A DNA stretch of 64,000 bases from Mikania micrantha (taxonomy: Eukaryota > Streptophyta > Magnoliopsida > Asterales > Asteraceae): the NCBI GenBank assembly GCA_009363875.1, contig CM018695.1, positions 49,709,161-49,773,160 of the forward strand, in the 5' to 3' direction. The notes beneath the pieces are model-generated. The model had not been told where the DNA came from. It did not search any database and saw only the letters and a list, made by a program, of their open reading frames with translations. The position numbers and the translations under genes were made by a program. How positions within the stretch are numbered: position 1 is the stretch's first letter; the number at the start of each line of letters is the position of its first letter. Shown here in pieces: positions 45,857 to 57,568 of this stretch.

Positions 45857-47038
45857 TCAATTCTCAAACAGGTGGGGATACTTTGTCTTCATGTGGTCCT
45901 CGCGTTTCCAGGTAAATTCTGGTCCACGCTTGGAGTTCCATCGAACCTTTATAATAGGGATACGGCTTCGTTTCAGTCTCTTGACTTCACGTTCCATAAT
46001 CTCTACAGGTTCTTCAATGAAATGTAACTGTTCATCAACTTGTATTTCTTCCAATGGTATGATCAATGATTCGTCAGCTAGACACCTCTTGAGATTTGAT
46101 ACATGAAACACATCGTGTACTCCACTGAGTTCATCAGGGAGTCTGAGTCTGTATGCCACAGGACCTATACGTTGAGTAATCTCAAACGGTCCGACATACC
46201 TAGGTGCTAGCTTGCCCTTAGCCCCAAAACGAACTACGCCTTTCCACGGGGACACTTTCAACATGACTCGGTCACCCACATCGAATTCCAAAGGCTTGCG
46301 CCGTTTGTCTGCGTAACTCTTTTGGCGGCTACGTGTTGCTTGTAATCGTTGTTGTATCTGGGCTATCTTATCAGTTGTCTCCTGAATAAGCTCAGGCCCA
46401 GTGAATCTGTTGTCTCCCACTTCGGTCCAACAAATTGAAGACCGACATTTTCTACCATAGAGTGCTTCAAATGGAGCACATCCAATGCTGCTGTGGTAGC
46501 TATTGTTGTAGGAGAACTCAATGAGAGGTAAGTGTGTGTCCCAGCTTCCACCGAAGTCTAGGATGCATGTTCTCAACATATCCTCTAGGGTTTGAATGGT
46601 GCGCTCGCTTTGTCCATCCGTTTGTGGATGATAAGCGGTGCTCAAGTTAACACTTGTCCCTAAAGATTGTTGCAATGATTGCCAGAACCGCGAAGTAAAT
46701 CGACTGTCCCGGTCCGAAATAATAGACAATGGCACCCCGTGCCTCACTACTATTTCATCAATGTATAGTTGTGCTAGCTTTTCCATCTTGTACGTTTCTT
46801 TGATCGGCAAGAAATGAGCGGACTTGGTCAATCTATCAATGATGACCCAAATCGAATCGTGTCCGCTGGAAGTGCGGGGTAACTTGGTAATGAAATCCAT
46901 AGCTATTTGTTCCCACTTCCATTGTGGTATCTCTGGTTGTTCCAGCAAACCCGAAGGTTTCTGGTGTTCTGCTTTGACCCTGGCACATGTGATACATTTG
47001 CCAACATAAGTGGCAATGTCTTTCTTCATACCCGGCCA
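45857..47038 (-). pseudogene. Element C integrase and chromodomain (intact stretch of a dead polyprotein)
   Basis: 390 open residues from 47029. Zinc-finger cysteines lie near the start (KCITC). The core has AMDFITKLPRT, IISDRDSRFTSRFW and DGQSERTIQTLEDML, giving D, D and E with 35 residues between the last two. A GPF segment (LAPRYVGPFEI) follows. The end (RSRIPIIKVRWNSKRGPEFTW...YPHLFEN) is chromodomain-like. All catalytic residues are present. A TGA at 47039-47041 turns the first Trp of the usual YWWPG into a stop, cutting this part off from upstream translation. Confidence 0.88.
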
Positions 47039-47041
47039 TCA

Positions 47042-49097
47042 ATAAAATGACCTAAGATCTTGGTACATCTTATCGGCACCAGGATGAACTGAGTAACGTG
47101 TCTTGTGTGCCTCGTCAAGTATAAGTGTTCGAAGTTCATCTACTGCTGGAATCCAAACACGATCCAGATAATAGATAACTCCGTCTTGCTTTGTCTTGAA
47201 ATGTTTCTCGGCTCCACAATCGAGCTCGCGTTTCAGGTTGTCCCTTGCCACTGCTTCTTGTTGTGCCTGTAGAATATGATCTTTCAAACTTGTTTGCACA
47301 GTCATTCCCATTGCGCGAATGCGTAAGGGTTTGACTCTTTCCTTCCGGCTCAAAGCATCTGCAACAACATTTGCCTTGCCCGGATGGTATTTGATCACAC
47401 AATCGTAATCGTTCAGGAGTTCAACCCAACGTCTCTGTCTCATGTTAAGCTCCTTCTAATCAAATATGTGCTGTGAACTCTTGTGATCTGTGAAGATAGT
47501 GCACTTGGTACCATAAAGGTAGTGTCTCCAAATCTTTAAGGCGAAAACAACAGCTCCCAGTTCGAGATCGTGTGTTGTGTAATTCTTCTCATGTATCTTC
47601 AGTTGTCGTGAGGCATAAGCAATGACTTTGTCTCGTTGCATCAAAACACATCCGAGTCCCTGATGGGAAGCATCACAATACACTACAAAGTCATTATTGC
47701 CTTCTGGAAGTGTTAAGATTGGAGCATTGCACAATCTTTGTTTTAGTGTCTGGAATGCCTCTTCTTGTTTCTGAGTCCACACAAAAGGTTCAGACTTCTG
47801 TGTGAGCTTGATGAGAGGCAAGGCTATCTTAGAAAAATTCGAAATGAATCTCCTGTAATAACCTGCCAATCCCAAGAATGATCTGATCTCTGTCGGTGTT
47901 GTAGGCACATCCCAGTTCTTGATTGCTTCTATCTTGGCAGGATCCACGTGAAAGCCATCACTGTTAATCACGTGACCCAAGAATTGAACTTCCCTTAATC
48001 AAAATTCACACTTGGAGAATATGGCATAAAGTCGTTCTTCTTTCAGAAGCTCCAAAACTGTCTTGAGGTGTTGCTCGTGTTCCTTCTCGTTTCTTGAATA
48101 GATCAGTATATCATCGATAAAAACGATAACGAACTGATCTAAATACGGCTTGCACACCCGGTTCATTAAGTCCATGAACACAGCTGGTGCGTTCGTCAAT
48201 CCGAATGGCATCACCATGAATTCGTAGTGGCCATATCGGGTACGAAAGGCCGTCTTTGGTATGTCTTCTTCTTGTATCCGGAGTTGATGATAACCTGAAC
48301 GCAGGTCTATCTTGGAAAAGAATTGTGCTCCTTGTAACTGATCAAACAAATCATCAATCCTCGGTAACGGGTACCGATTCTTGATGGTGAGTTTGTTGAG
48401 CTCTCTGTAATCAATGCACATTCTGAACGATCCATCCTTCTTCTTAACAAACAGAACTGGAGCTCCTCACGGGGAAAAGCTCGGTCGGATGAATCCTTTA
48501 TCGAGTAGCTCTTGTAATTGATTGGACAACTCCTGCATTTCTGATGGTGCAAGTCTGTAAGGAGACTTAGCCACAGGAGTCGCTCCCGGAATCAAATCGA
48601 TTCTGAACTGCACCGATCTCTCAGGTGGCAGCCCCGGTAAATCATCCGGAAACACGTCCGCATAATCCTTCACCACTGGTACGTCTTGAATCTTGATTGC
48701 TTTCTTGTCTTTCTCGACCACATGAGCTAGGAATGCGACACATTGTTTTCTAAGGTACTTGCGAGCCTTCATGCACGATATTATCTTGACAATGCGTTTC
48801 GCTTGGTCTCCACGAATCTCCAAAATCTGATCATTCTCCACTGGAATACGTAATAGCTTTTCGAAACAGATGAACTCAACTCTGTTAAGAGATAGCCAAT
48901 CCATTCCGATGATGATGTCGAAACTGCCCAGTTCCATCGGTATCACATCGATAGAAAATGTATGATCGCCAAGTGTTAGTGGGCAATTCCTAAGTACTGT
49001 ACCAACTGTAATCTGTTTGCCGTTAGCTATCTCAATAGTATAAGGGGAGTCTAATGATTCCTCAACATGGTTAAGATGGCTAGCAAAATCGGATGAG
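47042..49097 (-). pseudogene. Element C protease end, reverse transcriptase and RNase H, with four stops
   Basis: One frame throughout, broken by stops at 48467-48469, 47999-48001, 47456-47458 and, at its end, 47039-47041. RT shows MCIDYRELNKLTIKNRYPLP, PFGLTNAPAVF and catalytic FIDDILIYS (about 48110-48135). RNase H shows VYCDASHQGLGC and FTDHKSSQH. Comparison with element A shows what each stop replaced: Trp (TGG to TGA) at 48467, 47999 and 47039, and Gln (CAG to TAG) at 47456. Confidence 0.88.
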
Positions 49098-50454
49098 ATA
49101 AACTCTGATCCGCACCAGTGTCAAATAATATGGATGCATAGAAATCAGATAAGAGAAATGTACCCGTGATCACGTTCGGGTCTTGCCTAGCAGCAGCTGC
49201 TCCGATCTGAAAGGCTCGTCCTCTTGGTGCTTGAGCCCTTTGCTGATTCTTCTTGGGACAATCCCGAGAAAAGTGTCCAGGTTCGCCACAGTTGTAGCAG
49301 GACCTATGATCAGCAGTAGTAGCAGTATTAGTAGTGGTAGCTGTGTTGTTGTTTCTGTTTGGAGCTCCCGTGCTCCTGCAGCGATTTGTCCAATGACCAA
49401 ACTTTCCACAGTTTGTGCACTGGATGCACTGAGTGTTTGGGTCGTGATGATACTGGCAAGTGTTGCACAAAGGTGCAGTACCAGTGTAGGGCTTTCTGAC
49501 TTGCAGTGGTGGTGGTTGGTTAAGCATTGGGGCTTGAGTGGTAGCAGCAAAGTTTCTAGCCACCTTTTGCTTCTTCGCCGGCCTTTTATCCGGCTTCCTT
49601 GAGGTTCCAGTTTTGGTTGAGTCAGCCTCTTTCTTGAATGCCCCAGAGGCAACCATCATGTCTGTCAAAGATGCTGATAGAGTAACAGCTAACTCCATAG
49701 TAGTAGGGTGAGCAGAAATCACATGCCCTCGGATACTGGGCGGTAATCCACCAATGTACCGCTCTATCCTCTTTTCCAATGTTGGCACTATATCCGGTGC
49801 CAGTGCTGCCAGTTCATGAAATCTTGTGGTGTAGGCCAGATGCCCAGCACCAATCATAACCAGGTTGAGTAATTCGGTCTCAACCTTTTTGACTTCATTT
49901 CTTGGGCAAAACTCTGCCCGCAGTAATGCCTTGAAATCATTCCACGGCATTGACAGGGCCTCATCCCTGCCTCTGGTAGTAACCTAAGCGTTCCACCAAG
50001 TTAACGCCCGCTTGTGAAACGACCCCGCAGCATACTTTACCCTATACTGTTCTGGGCAGTTGCTGATCTCCAGTGTTGTTTCCATCTTTTCGATCCATTG
50101 GATTAATCCGACGGCTCCTTCACTGCCACTAAAACTTGGTGGCTTGCATCCTACAAAGTTTTTGTAGGAATAGTCTTGGTGGTTTCGGGTGTTGCCACTG
50201 CCTTCTCCAGATGAGTTGACAATGTTGTTGCTGTTATTGGTGTTGATTCGGTTCATCATGTCTGGGATTACCTCCCTCAGCTGACTGGTCAACAGAGTGG
50301 CCAGTGCAATAGTAGCGGGATCCAGCTGATAAGCCGGTGGTGGTGGTGGAGGAGGAGGTGGAGGTGGAGGAGAGTCAGGTGGTGTCGGTGTAGATGAGTG
50401 TGGAGCTGAACCCTGAGTCAGCGGTAATAGAGGTGGTTGTCTTCTTGGCGGCAT
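49098..50454 (-). pseudogene. Element C gag and protease start
   Basis: Start at MPPRR (50454), as in element A; the frame is open upstream to 50511 but that is not conserved. A Pro-rich stretch with a run of 12 Pro (about 50330-50375) follows and is absent from A. The gag core reaches the ALTWWNA block, where TAG at 49984-49986 replaces a Gln. It then continues with PWNDFKALL. Two CCHC knuckles (CTNCGKFGHWTNRC, CYNCGEPGHFSRDC) and the protease FDTGAD follow. At about 49099-49102 one T is missing from a T run, shifting the frame just after GADQS. Confidence 0.88.
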
Positions 50455-50612
50455 TCTGATCATAACCGAAAGAAAATCGGTTAGTGCAGTGATCAGAAGT
50501 AGAAGACACATGCAAGTAGAATCCTATGTGACATGATTTCTACATGAGGTCCCTAGGTTATAGTCTAGGCCAAACCGTTTAATTAATATGACCTATATTT
50601 CTCTATAACCAT

Positions 50613-50625
50613 GGCTCTGATACCA
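50613..50625 (-). promoter_or_regulatory. Primer-binding site of element C
   Basis: Minus strand TGGTATCAGAGCC, three bases inside the 5' LTR end. Initiator-Met tRNA type, as in A. Confidence 0.9.
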
Positions 50626-50628
50626 ATC

Positions 50629-53600
50629 TGTCACACCCCAGGCCGGCGGGAACGGATCGTGTTTTCCCGTCGGGCGGAAAGTTTCCCGGGGCGCGATATC
50701 TTGAATGATAATCAAATGATCAGATTGTTTGCATAGCACATGATATATAATTGAGAAATGTAAACATGACAATGATATAGAATTACAAAGTTAAATTACA
50801 TTGTACATCATAATTTAACTAAGTAAATCTAATCAAAAAGAATCAATGAGTTTATATCTTGAACTGTACAAGATATACAAAAGTGATTCACTGTTTTGTC
50901 ATTCCAAAAGTATGCAATCAAAAGTAAGCTAGGTCTTCTAAAAGTCCACTAGCTTAGCACTTGCACATATGTATCTACACCTGTTCGTCACCTGAGAAAA
51001 CATGCAATTTAAAACAAGTCAACACTAGGTTGGTGAGTTCATAAGTTTAGTAATTGAAATCATTGAATTGATCATGCACACATCCACAATGTCATATTTG
51101 ATACTTGTAATACTTGATTCACCTGTTCCACCCAATGGCCTCTCTTTAGTTATATGTACAAGTAGTGTATCACCTGATTAAGTATGCTTATATATAGGGA
51201 ATCACGAAAGGGTCAAGCCCAGACGCTATCCCACCACATACTCAGTCAAGTTCCACACCACTTGCGATACAACTAAAGATATCCATTTCCCGTTTGTTCA
51301 ACGTGTCTGATATGTATTCGTCTGTTGTATCAATTATAGAATAATATAGTGTGAGGGGTTTAGTTATCAAACTGAATTATTGATACACCCTCATTGTATT
51401 AAGGAAATTTGATTTATTTAATCAGATCCTTGTATTATTCTATATTTGGGGGGGGGGGGGTTAACTGTTGTTACACTTTTAAATATTAAGAGTGTTAGTT
51501 AACTGCTTGCAACTTGTTCTTGAACCATAGTGCATAGAGCCTAAAAGGAATCCATTGTAATCCTCACATAATCAGAGTACAATGCATCCAATTTACCTCT
51601 ACCACTTTGTATGTACCGCGTCCTCAACGAAAGCTATTACTAGTAGTGAAACATGAGGTAAGATCAACTCATCAACCTACTAATCAATAGGATCCCGTTG
51701 GATTAATTACTTATCACTGCAGATTAATATCACAATGTGTCGCTTTCCAGAACCTGACTTGAGGTAGCCCTGTCACCGGTCATACGTTACCGGCCAATGT
51801 ATCAATACGATCAACATACTAGCCCTACAAGCTAGAGGTTTGTCAAACCTATGGTACCACTATGCTATCGTCGGTTTAGTCACGTCAAACTAACTGGTCA
51901 GCGAATTATAGGGGCTTACATGATCAACTTGTACAATTTGGCACATGATTGAAGTGATATAATACTACAGGTCAATAGTAACTAATTGTAATTGTGTTCA
52001 TCAGTATCATTGTTCTCATTGTCATATGTTCTCCATGATATTAACAAGGTTAAATAAGAGCTTGCCTTATTAAGTTATGTTAATTATTTGAGTGAATGAT
52101 GTTGTTATCATGAAGTTACATTATCATGATTATCATTCTTTGTTCCTTGTACTCTTGTAATATGTATTGAGTTGTAAAGCTAAGTGTTAAAAGGACTTGT
52201 CCTATTACACTTACTTAACTCTTGTATCGAATGTTAATACAAAGATATGTAATATCTTTATAACATTCATATGTTTACTTGTAATTGTTCCATTGTCTGT
52301 TTATGTAAGAATAATTGAGTGTTATAAGATAAAATCTTATAACTATATTATTCTAATGTAATGATGAATTAATAAGATATATTGTCTTGTTCATCTGATT
52401 ATCCCTGTCATGTCATAATCATACAAGCATGCATACAATGATATATGATAATAAGCAATTTAATATCATTCAATCAAAGTATAAGAAATTTGTAAGCAAA
52501 ACTTTTAAATAATTAAAAGTAAAGCATGTTTCTCAGCCCCGTGAGTTTAAAATCAGTTAAGATTAAAGAAAAGGGGCATATGAACTCACCTCGTAGTTGT
52601 TGGGGTTGACTTAACTTAAACGAGAATGCTCACGCTCTTGTTTGGATATGTTGTTGTGTTTTCACGATCCTGTATTGATTTCACGACATTTGTGACTTAT
52701 TAGCATAAGTTTGTAGGGTTTTGTGTGTGTGTGTGTAGGTATTAGCATTAAAGTTGGCTAACACACATAAGTCTTGGTTATCCTTCGGCCTCGTAGATCA
52801 TCCATGTAAAGCTTGTATGTTTTGTTACTTAGTTAATGGTTATATCGTAAAGCCTCATATATTAACCTCGACTTAAGTAGTTACTACCTTGTATTTAAAA
52901 TGCTCATTTGTTATCTATATGTGCTTTAGCCCCATTCCCACCACTTCTGTAATAAATTGAAATCTTTATGTAACTCCATGTATATATTATACTCATCAAT
53001 TTAGTTTAGTAGGTTACAACTTTGATCACATGGGCCGAAGCACACCGTTTGGGACGAACTTAGGTGACCATGGCCCCGTTGTATGAGTTTGGGCCTGGTC
53101 AAGTCCTATTGGACCGAATGTGCCATGGTTATGGGTTAAACGAGTTGTCATTAGCCAAAGATGGTATCATGGGCCTAAAATGGTGGGCTAATTCATTAGG
53201 CAATGTTGTTGGGTCGGATAAAACTCCTTGGGCCGCATCCTGATCATGCCTGGGCCACTGTTGGGCCTGAGTGAAGGAGTTGGGCCGAAGGTATGCAATT
53301 GGGCCGCACAGAATGGAACTGGGCTGTTGTGTGTATGAGTCGAACATTTTGGGCCAAAAATGATATTGGGCCTGCACAATAGCGGGTCGACTTAACAATA
53401 GGCCACTGCTGTGCATCCTAACCTTCGACCGTATGTGTGAAGATGACCGACTAAGGTGATGTTCAAATGGCAGTGACTGCCGAATGTTGCCCCATTGAAC
53501 CGAAAGAGGTTGTGAGTGTGTGAGGGTGGTCGAATGGATGGCCGAGAGAATGAGGACTAGCGAATGACACTATTTGGCCGTTCATCCTGTCCTGCGGCTA

Positions 53601-54988
53601 GTGTCTCTTTCGGTGAAGCAAGGGGCGAATGGTGTGGCCGAAGGTGGTGGCTGGGTGGCGAATGAAGGTATCCAGTCGAATGAAAAGAGATTCGGCCGAA
53701 TGAGAACATCTCCGATCGAATGAATGGCGAAGAGGGGGATGGCCGAAGGAGGGTGGCCTTTCGGCCGTATGTGTCTCCTTCGCCCTCGCTCATTCGCCGA
53801 ACTGGGAACGACTAGGGTTTGAACCTGGATGTCTCGGTCTAGGTTCCAGGTGGTTTCGAAGGTAGGATATGCTAAGGAAGGTTCTTGTGATCGTGGGTTG
53901 CAGGTTTTTGAGATGAAAAACCGGTTTTAAAGGGTTCCAAACCTAGGGTTACAAAACCCTAGAATCGTCATGTTTGAGCTCGGATTTACCTCGTTTTTGA
54001 TGGTCTCCCTTCCCGATCAGTTGTACTTTCGTGTTAAGGGTGATAGTAGCTTCGATTTGGTACCAAGAACTCTCAAAATGATGGAGATTTGAGTGAGAAA
54101 TGTTAGTGAGAAGTTAGAGAGAGAGAATGGAGCCGGGTTAGGGTTTTTAGTGTGAGAAAATGGGGTGTTGAATGAAGGAGATGAACTCTTTCATGGTATT
54201 TATACCCCGAGTAAGTTCGGGTTCGTTTTTGTTGCTCGGTTCGCGTTTTCGTTACGTTTCCGGAAAACTACGCGTAATTTAAACGAAATGAATAAAAGAA
54301 ATATTATTTTAATTATTTGATGAGTTTCAAAATTGTAAAACATTAAAATGTTTTATTTTCTTAAATTTATTATCGTATCGTGTCGTGTTTCGTTTTCGTT
54401 TCGTCGAATCGCGTCACCTTCGCGCGTATTCGTTCGAATCGTCACCCGAACGAACACGACGAGGGTTTTGCTTTCCGACTTTTGTTTTCTACTTTTCAGT
54501 CATTATTTCGGAACTCTGAACTCACAGATATGTTTGTGTGAATCGTTACCCACGCAAACACACTGTCAGTTCGTTATTCTGACATAATACTGCATTTGTG
54601 TTTGAATTGTGTTTCCTCACTGTCGGATTCAACTAAACATCCAGTTTTCACATTGCTCTTGTACTGATTCGTCAGCCATCTGATTCCTGTCATCTGTGGA
54701 CATCAGATCGCAACCGATATGTTTTCGTTGTTTACTTGAACACCGTTGTATCTCTTGATTCGTTGTATTACTTGTACTTAGGTTTTCACCTAAATACTAA
54801 CAACTATTGTTCATTGTGCGTGTTGTACTTACAGTATTTAAGTTTTCACTTAAATACGTACAACTGTTTCTTGTATTTCGAATTCTGTTATCACAAACAC
54901 TGTTCACGTATACGTATTTACACATAGTGAATAATGAAAGTACACGTACCGTACGGACTTGCCGGACGATCTGGTACTTGATGTTACA
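50629..54988 (-). repeat. Element C 5' LTR (right copy)
   Basis: 4360 bp, the same length as the left copy because its single-base indels cancel out (G13 instead of G14, and an extra T at about 50682). TATA box TATAAATA at about 54197-54204. Substitutions relative to the left copy are spread evenly. Confidence 0.92.
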
Positions 54989-55683
54989 ATGTATGAGAAG
55001 ATTTTGTGTGGCATCTTCTTTTGAATGAACATCCCAACGGTCGGGACAAGATTTTGATGACGCTTGTTGATGATAATTTTGATGAAACGGGGAAAGGCCA
55101 AAAATCTCTCCTTCCTCTTTCCCTTTATATTGTAGTACATATCCTTGAAGATCGTATTGGAGAAATTAAAATCGAAACCAAGAGCAATGGCCACTGTACA
55201 TGAGCTCTGTGTCTGGTTGAGTACATCGTATCCCCTTTTCTGTCATGACAGGCACTAGGTCACGACATGCGCCAAGTACATCTAGTAGGGGCGAATTAGT
55301 TTCTTCTCAGTTGATGGGTATAGGCCCTCATATCCCATCCTTAGCAATGTGGCCTGAACCAAGTGATCATCAAGTTCAGTTGAATCTGATGCCTTGTCTC
55401 CAAACTAAAGGCGTTTTCTGATAATTTGCTCTGATATCATAACAGGTTGTCCTTGTACTTTCTCGATCAGGAAAATGTTTCCATTGGCGTCCTTATCTTC
55501 AGCAATAGAGTTCCAAAAATCTTTAATAAAGCTTGAGACAGTCGTTGTACACTCCATGATGGCAAAGTTCACTAGAGAAAGGATCAATCGATGGATCATT
55601 GATATGAACATGTCATGTTTAGCCGGTGGGTCTTCCAAAAATGCAGTCATGTTGTGGTCAGCGACAAACCGTAATTCGGCCAT
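54989..55683 (-). pseudogene. Extra ORF of element D, N-terminal part
   Basis: Starts MAELRFVADHNMTAFLEDP at 55683, directly after a TTTCTTTTTCAG stretch that looks like a splice acceptor. Conserved-looking blocks: SFIKDFWNSIAED near residue 55, then past a TAG stop at 55405-55407 an LLRMGYEGLYPSTEKKL block, then MAIALGFDFNFS from 55194 and RFLAFPRFIKIIIN. Asteraceae proteins labelled copia polyprotein carry the same blocks (from memory). The frame continues across element C's insertion site into 41442 once C and one target copy are discounted. Several in-frame stops show it was decaying. Confidence 0.55.
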
Positions 55684-56400
55684 CTGAAAAAGAAGTAAAC
55701 TAAGTTAGATAAAAGTTTGAGAAAATAAATTCAAATTTAAAAAAAGTTCACGAAAATCATTAAGTTCACGAACTAAAGTAAGTTTACGAAGTTAATGAAA
55801 TTGACGAAGGAGATGAAGTTCATGAAAGAAATATAGTTCATGAAAATGCATGTGTTCATGAAACTTGAGTTCACGAACTAGGAGCTCACGAAATTTGAGT
55901 TCACGAAATTAGAGTTCACGAACTAAGAGTTCACAAAATCAAAGTTCATGAAGTCCAGATTTTCGTGTAAAATTTTTCTTCCATAACTTTCTCAATTTTG
56001 CTCCTTAGAAATTCATTTTGGTCTTGATCTGCTCGAAAATCATAAATGAACAACATATGGAAGGATCAGGTTCCAATTTTGCTTATTTTTAATAAAATTT
56101 TTGAAAATGGTTGAAGTTTACAAAGTAAAGTACACGAACTTGAAAAGGTTAGATCATATTTTGTTCCAACGGTCAAAAATTGTTCAAAATTGATACCTAG
56201 GTTCGTTTTTATGAGATCCACAATATGGTCAGATCGGATTTGTCAAAATCTCACTGAAATGGAAGATTGTTCGAGAGAAGTCTGGGAGTTCACAAAAATA
56301 AAGTAAACGAAAGGGTGTGGTTCAGGTCTATATATAGGCGATGGGAAGTACACGAAGCATTTCGTGTACTCCTGTTTCGTGTACTTTATTTTCGTGATCT
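55684..56400 (-). promoter_or_regulatory. TATA-bearing leader of the extra ORF, with TTCGTGAAC repeats
   Basis: Minus strand CTATATATAG at 56329-56338 is preceded by TTTCGTGTACTT phrases, like the 3' LTR promoter at 39095. Between it and the ORF are at least ten degenerate copies of TTCGTGAACT (dense at 55750-55950). The leader of D's gag (63621-63950) has the same phrases. This is either an internal promoter or the remnant of a separate element's 5' LTR. Confidence 0.5.
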
Positions 56401-57568
56401 TTTATTTTAAGATTTAATTAAGTTAAAAATTTAAAATTAAAAAAAAATAAAAAGTTTAAAATTTAAAGTAAAATAAAATAAAATAAGATGAAATAAAATA
56501 AAATAAAATAATAAAATTTAAATTTAAATTTAACTTTTGGATAAGTTCAAGATTAAGTCGGGTCAATTTTGTGAGATCAAATCTTTTTTGTAAATTTGTT
56601 ATCTTATTATAGTTTCTTATGGAAACATAACTTAAAATAATCATATCCCACCAATGATTGTCGCTTGTCTATCCGCATTTCGAAGATAATATTTATGATC
56701 AAAATTTTATATGGGTTTTTCTAAAATCCTTGTGAAGTTTAGAAGTAATCAGGCATGTTATCTAGTTCTATCATGCAACCTATCAATTTTGTAAAATCCT
56801 TTGTTCAAAAATTTGATTTTGTTATAACAACTTGAAAAGTAGAGAAGAGAAAGAACATATCAATTATTTTAGATTAGAATAAAAAACAAGAAGTGGTTCT
56901 TTCATCTTTGTGCATATTAAGCATCTTTTAATTAACGATTTACAGACACATTGGTCTTAACATCACACATCTAGGTCTTTGCTTACGCAAAATAGAAGAT
57001 GCTTCGGTAAGTATTTCCTCTCTTTGTTTTCACAAAACATAGAAAACACCCGCTTTTGTTCAAACAATTTCAAGTTTATTAGAACATAATCTTATTTTTG
57101 TTCAAAGATGTTGCAAAAAGTCAAATTGTTATTGCATTTGTCTAGCTTATCTGATTTTAACAAAACTTCTCACTTATTCATTTAATCTCTTTGAGTGATC
57201 ACATCTAATCTCCATAGTGGAAGAACATATGCTTATTATTTAGTGATTATATTTATCTAAAGTTGTTATTATTAAAAGGTTATATTAAGATAATAAATTT
57301 TTGTTTATCAGAAATCATTTCACTTTCCATTGATCCACTTTACTTAACTTTCCAATAAAAACTTCTTATTTTTCTTAAAATTTAAAAACAAAATCTTTTT
57401 GTGTTGTTTTTTTAAATCGACTCAATATTATAAAAAAAAAATTGTATCTTTCTATATTTTTCTCCCCCTAAAAAAACAATAATCATTTTGTAAATTTTTT
57501 CCTCCTAAATTTGTGCTAAAAATGAAAATAAAAAAAACACAAATTTTAACGTATTTACAAAAACTGTT
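56401..57568. other. AT-rich gap after copia pol
   Basis: No ORF of note. A purine tract on the minus strand (TAGGGGGAGA, 57471-57480) lies about 90 bp after the RNase H stop. It could be an extra PPT, as SIRE elements have, or the true PPT of a separate pol-bearing copy. Confidence 0.5.

Larger units (their letters stand above)
41443..54988 (-). mobile_element. Element C: Ty3/gypsy chromovirus, structurally complete, coding-dead
   Basis: 13.5 kb with two LTRs of 4360 bp each (41443-45802 and 50629-54988), PBS 50613-50625, PPT from 45803 and a perfect ATGTA duplication. gag-pol runs 50454 to 45857 with the same domain order and chromodomain-like end as element A, so both belong to one lineage. 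By eye the LTRs differ at roughly 45 positions, about 1%. Coding capacity is destroyed by five nonsense codons and one single-base frameshift. Confidence 0.93.
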
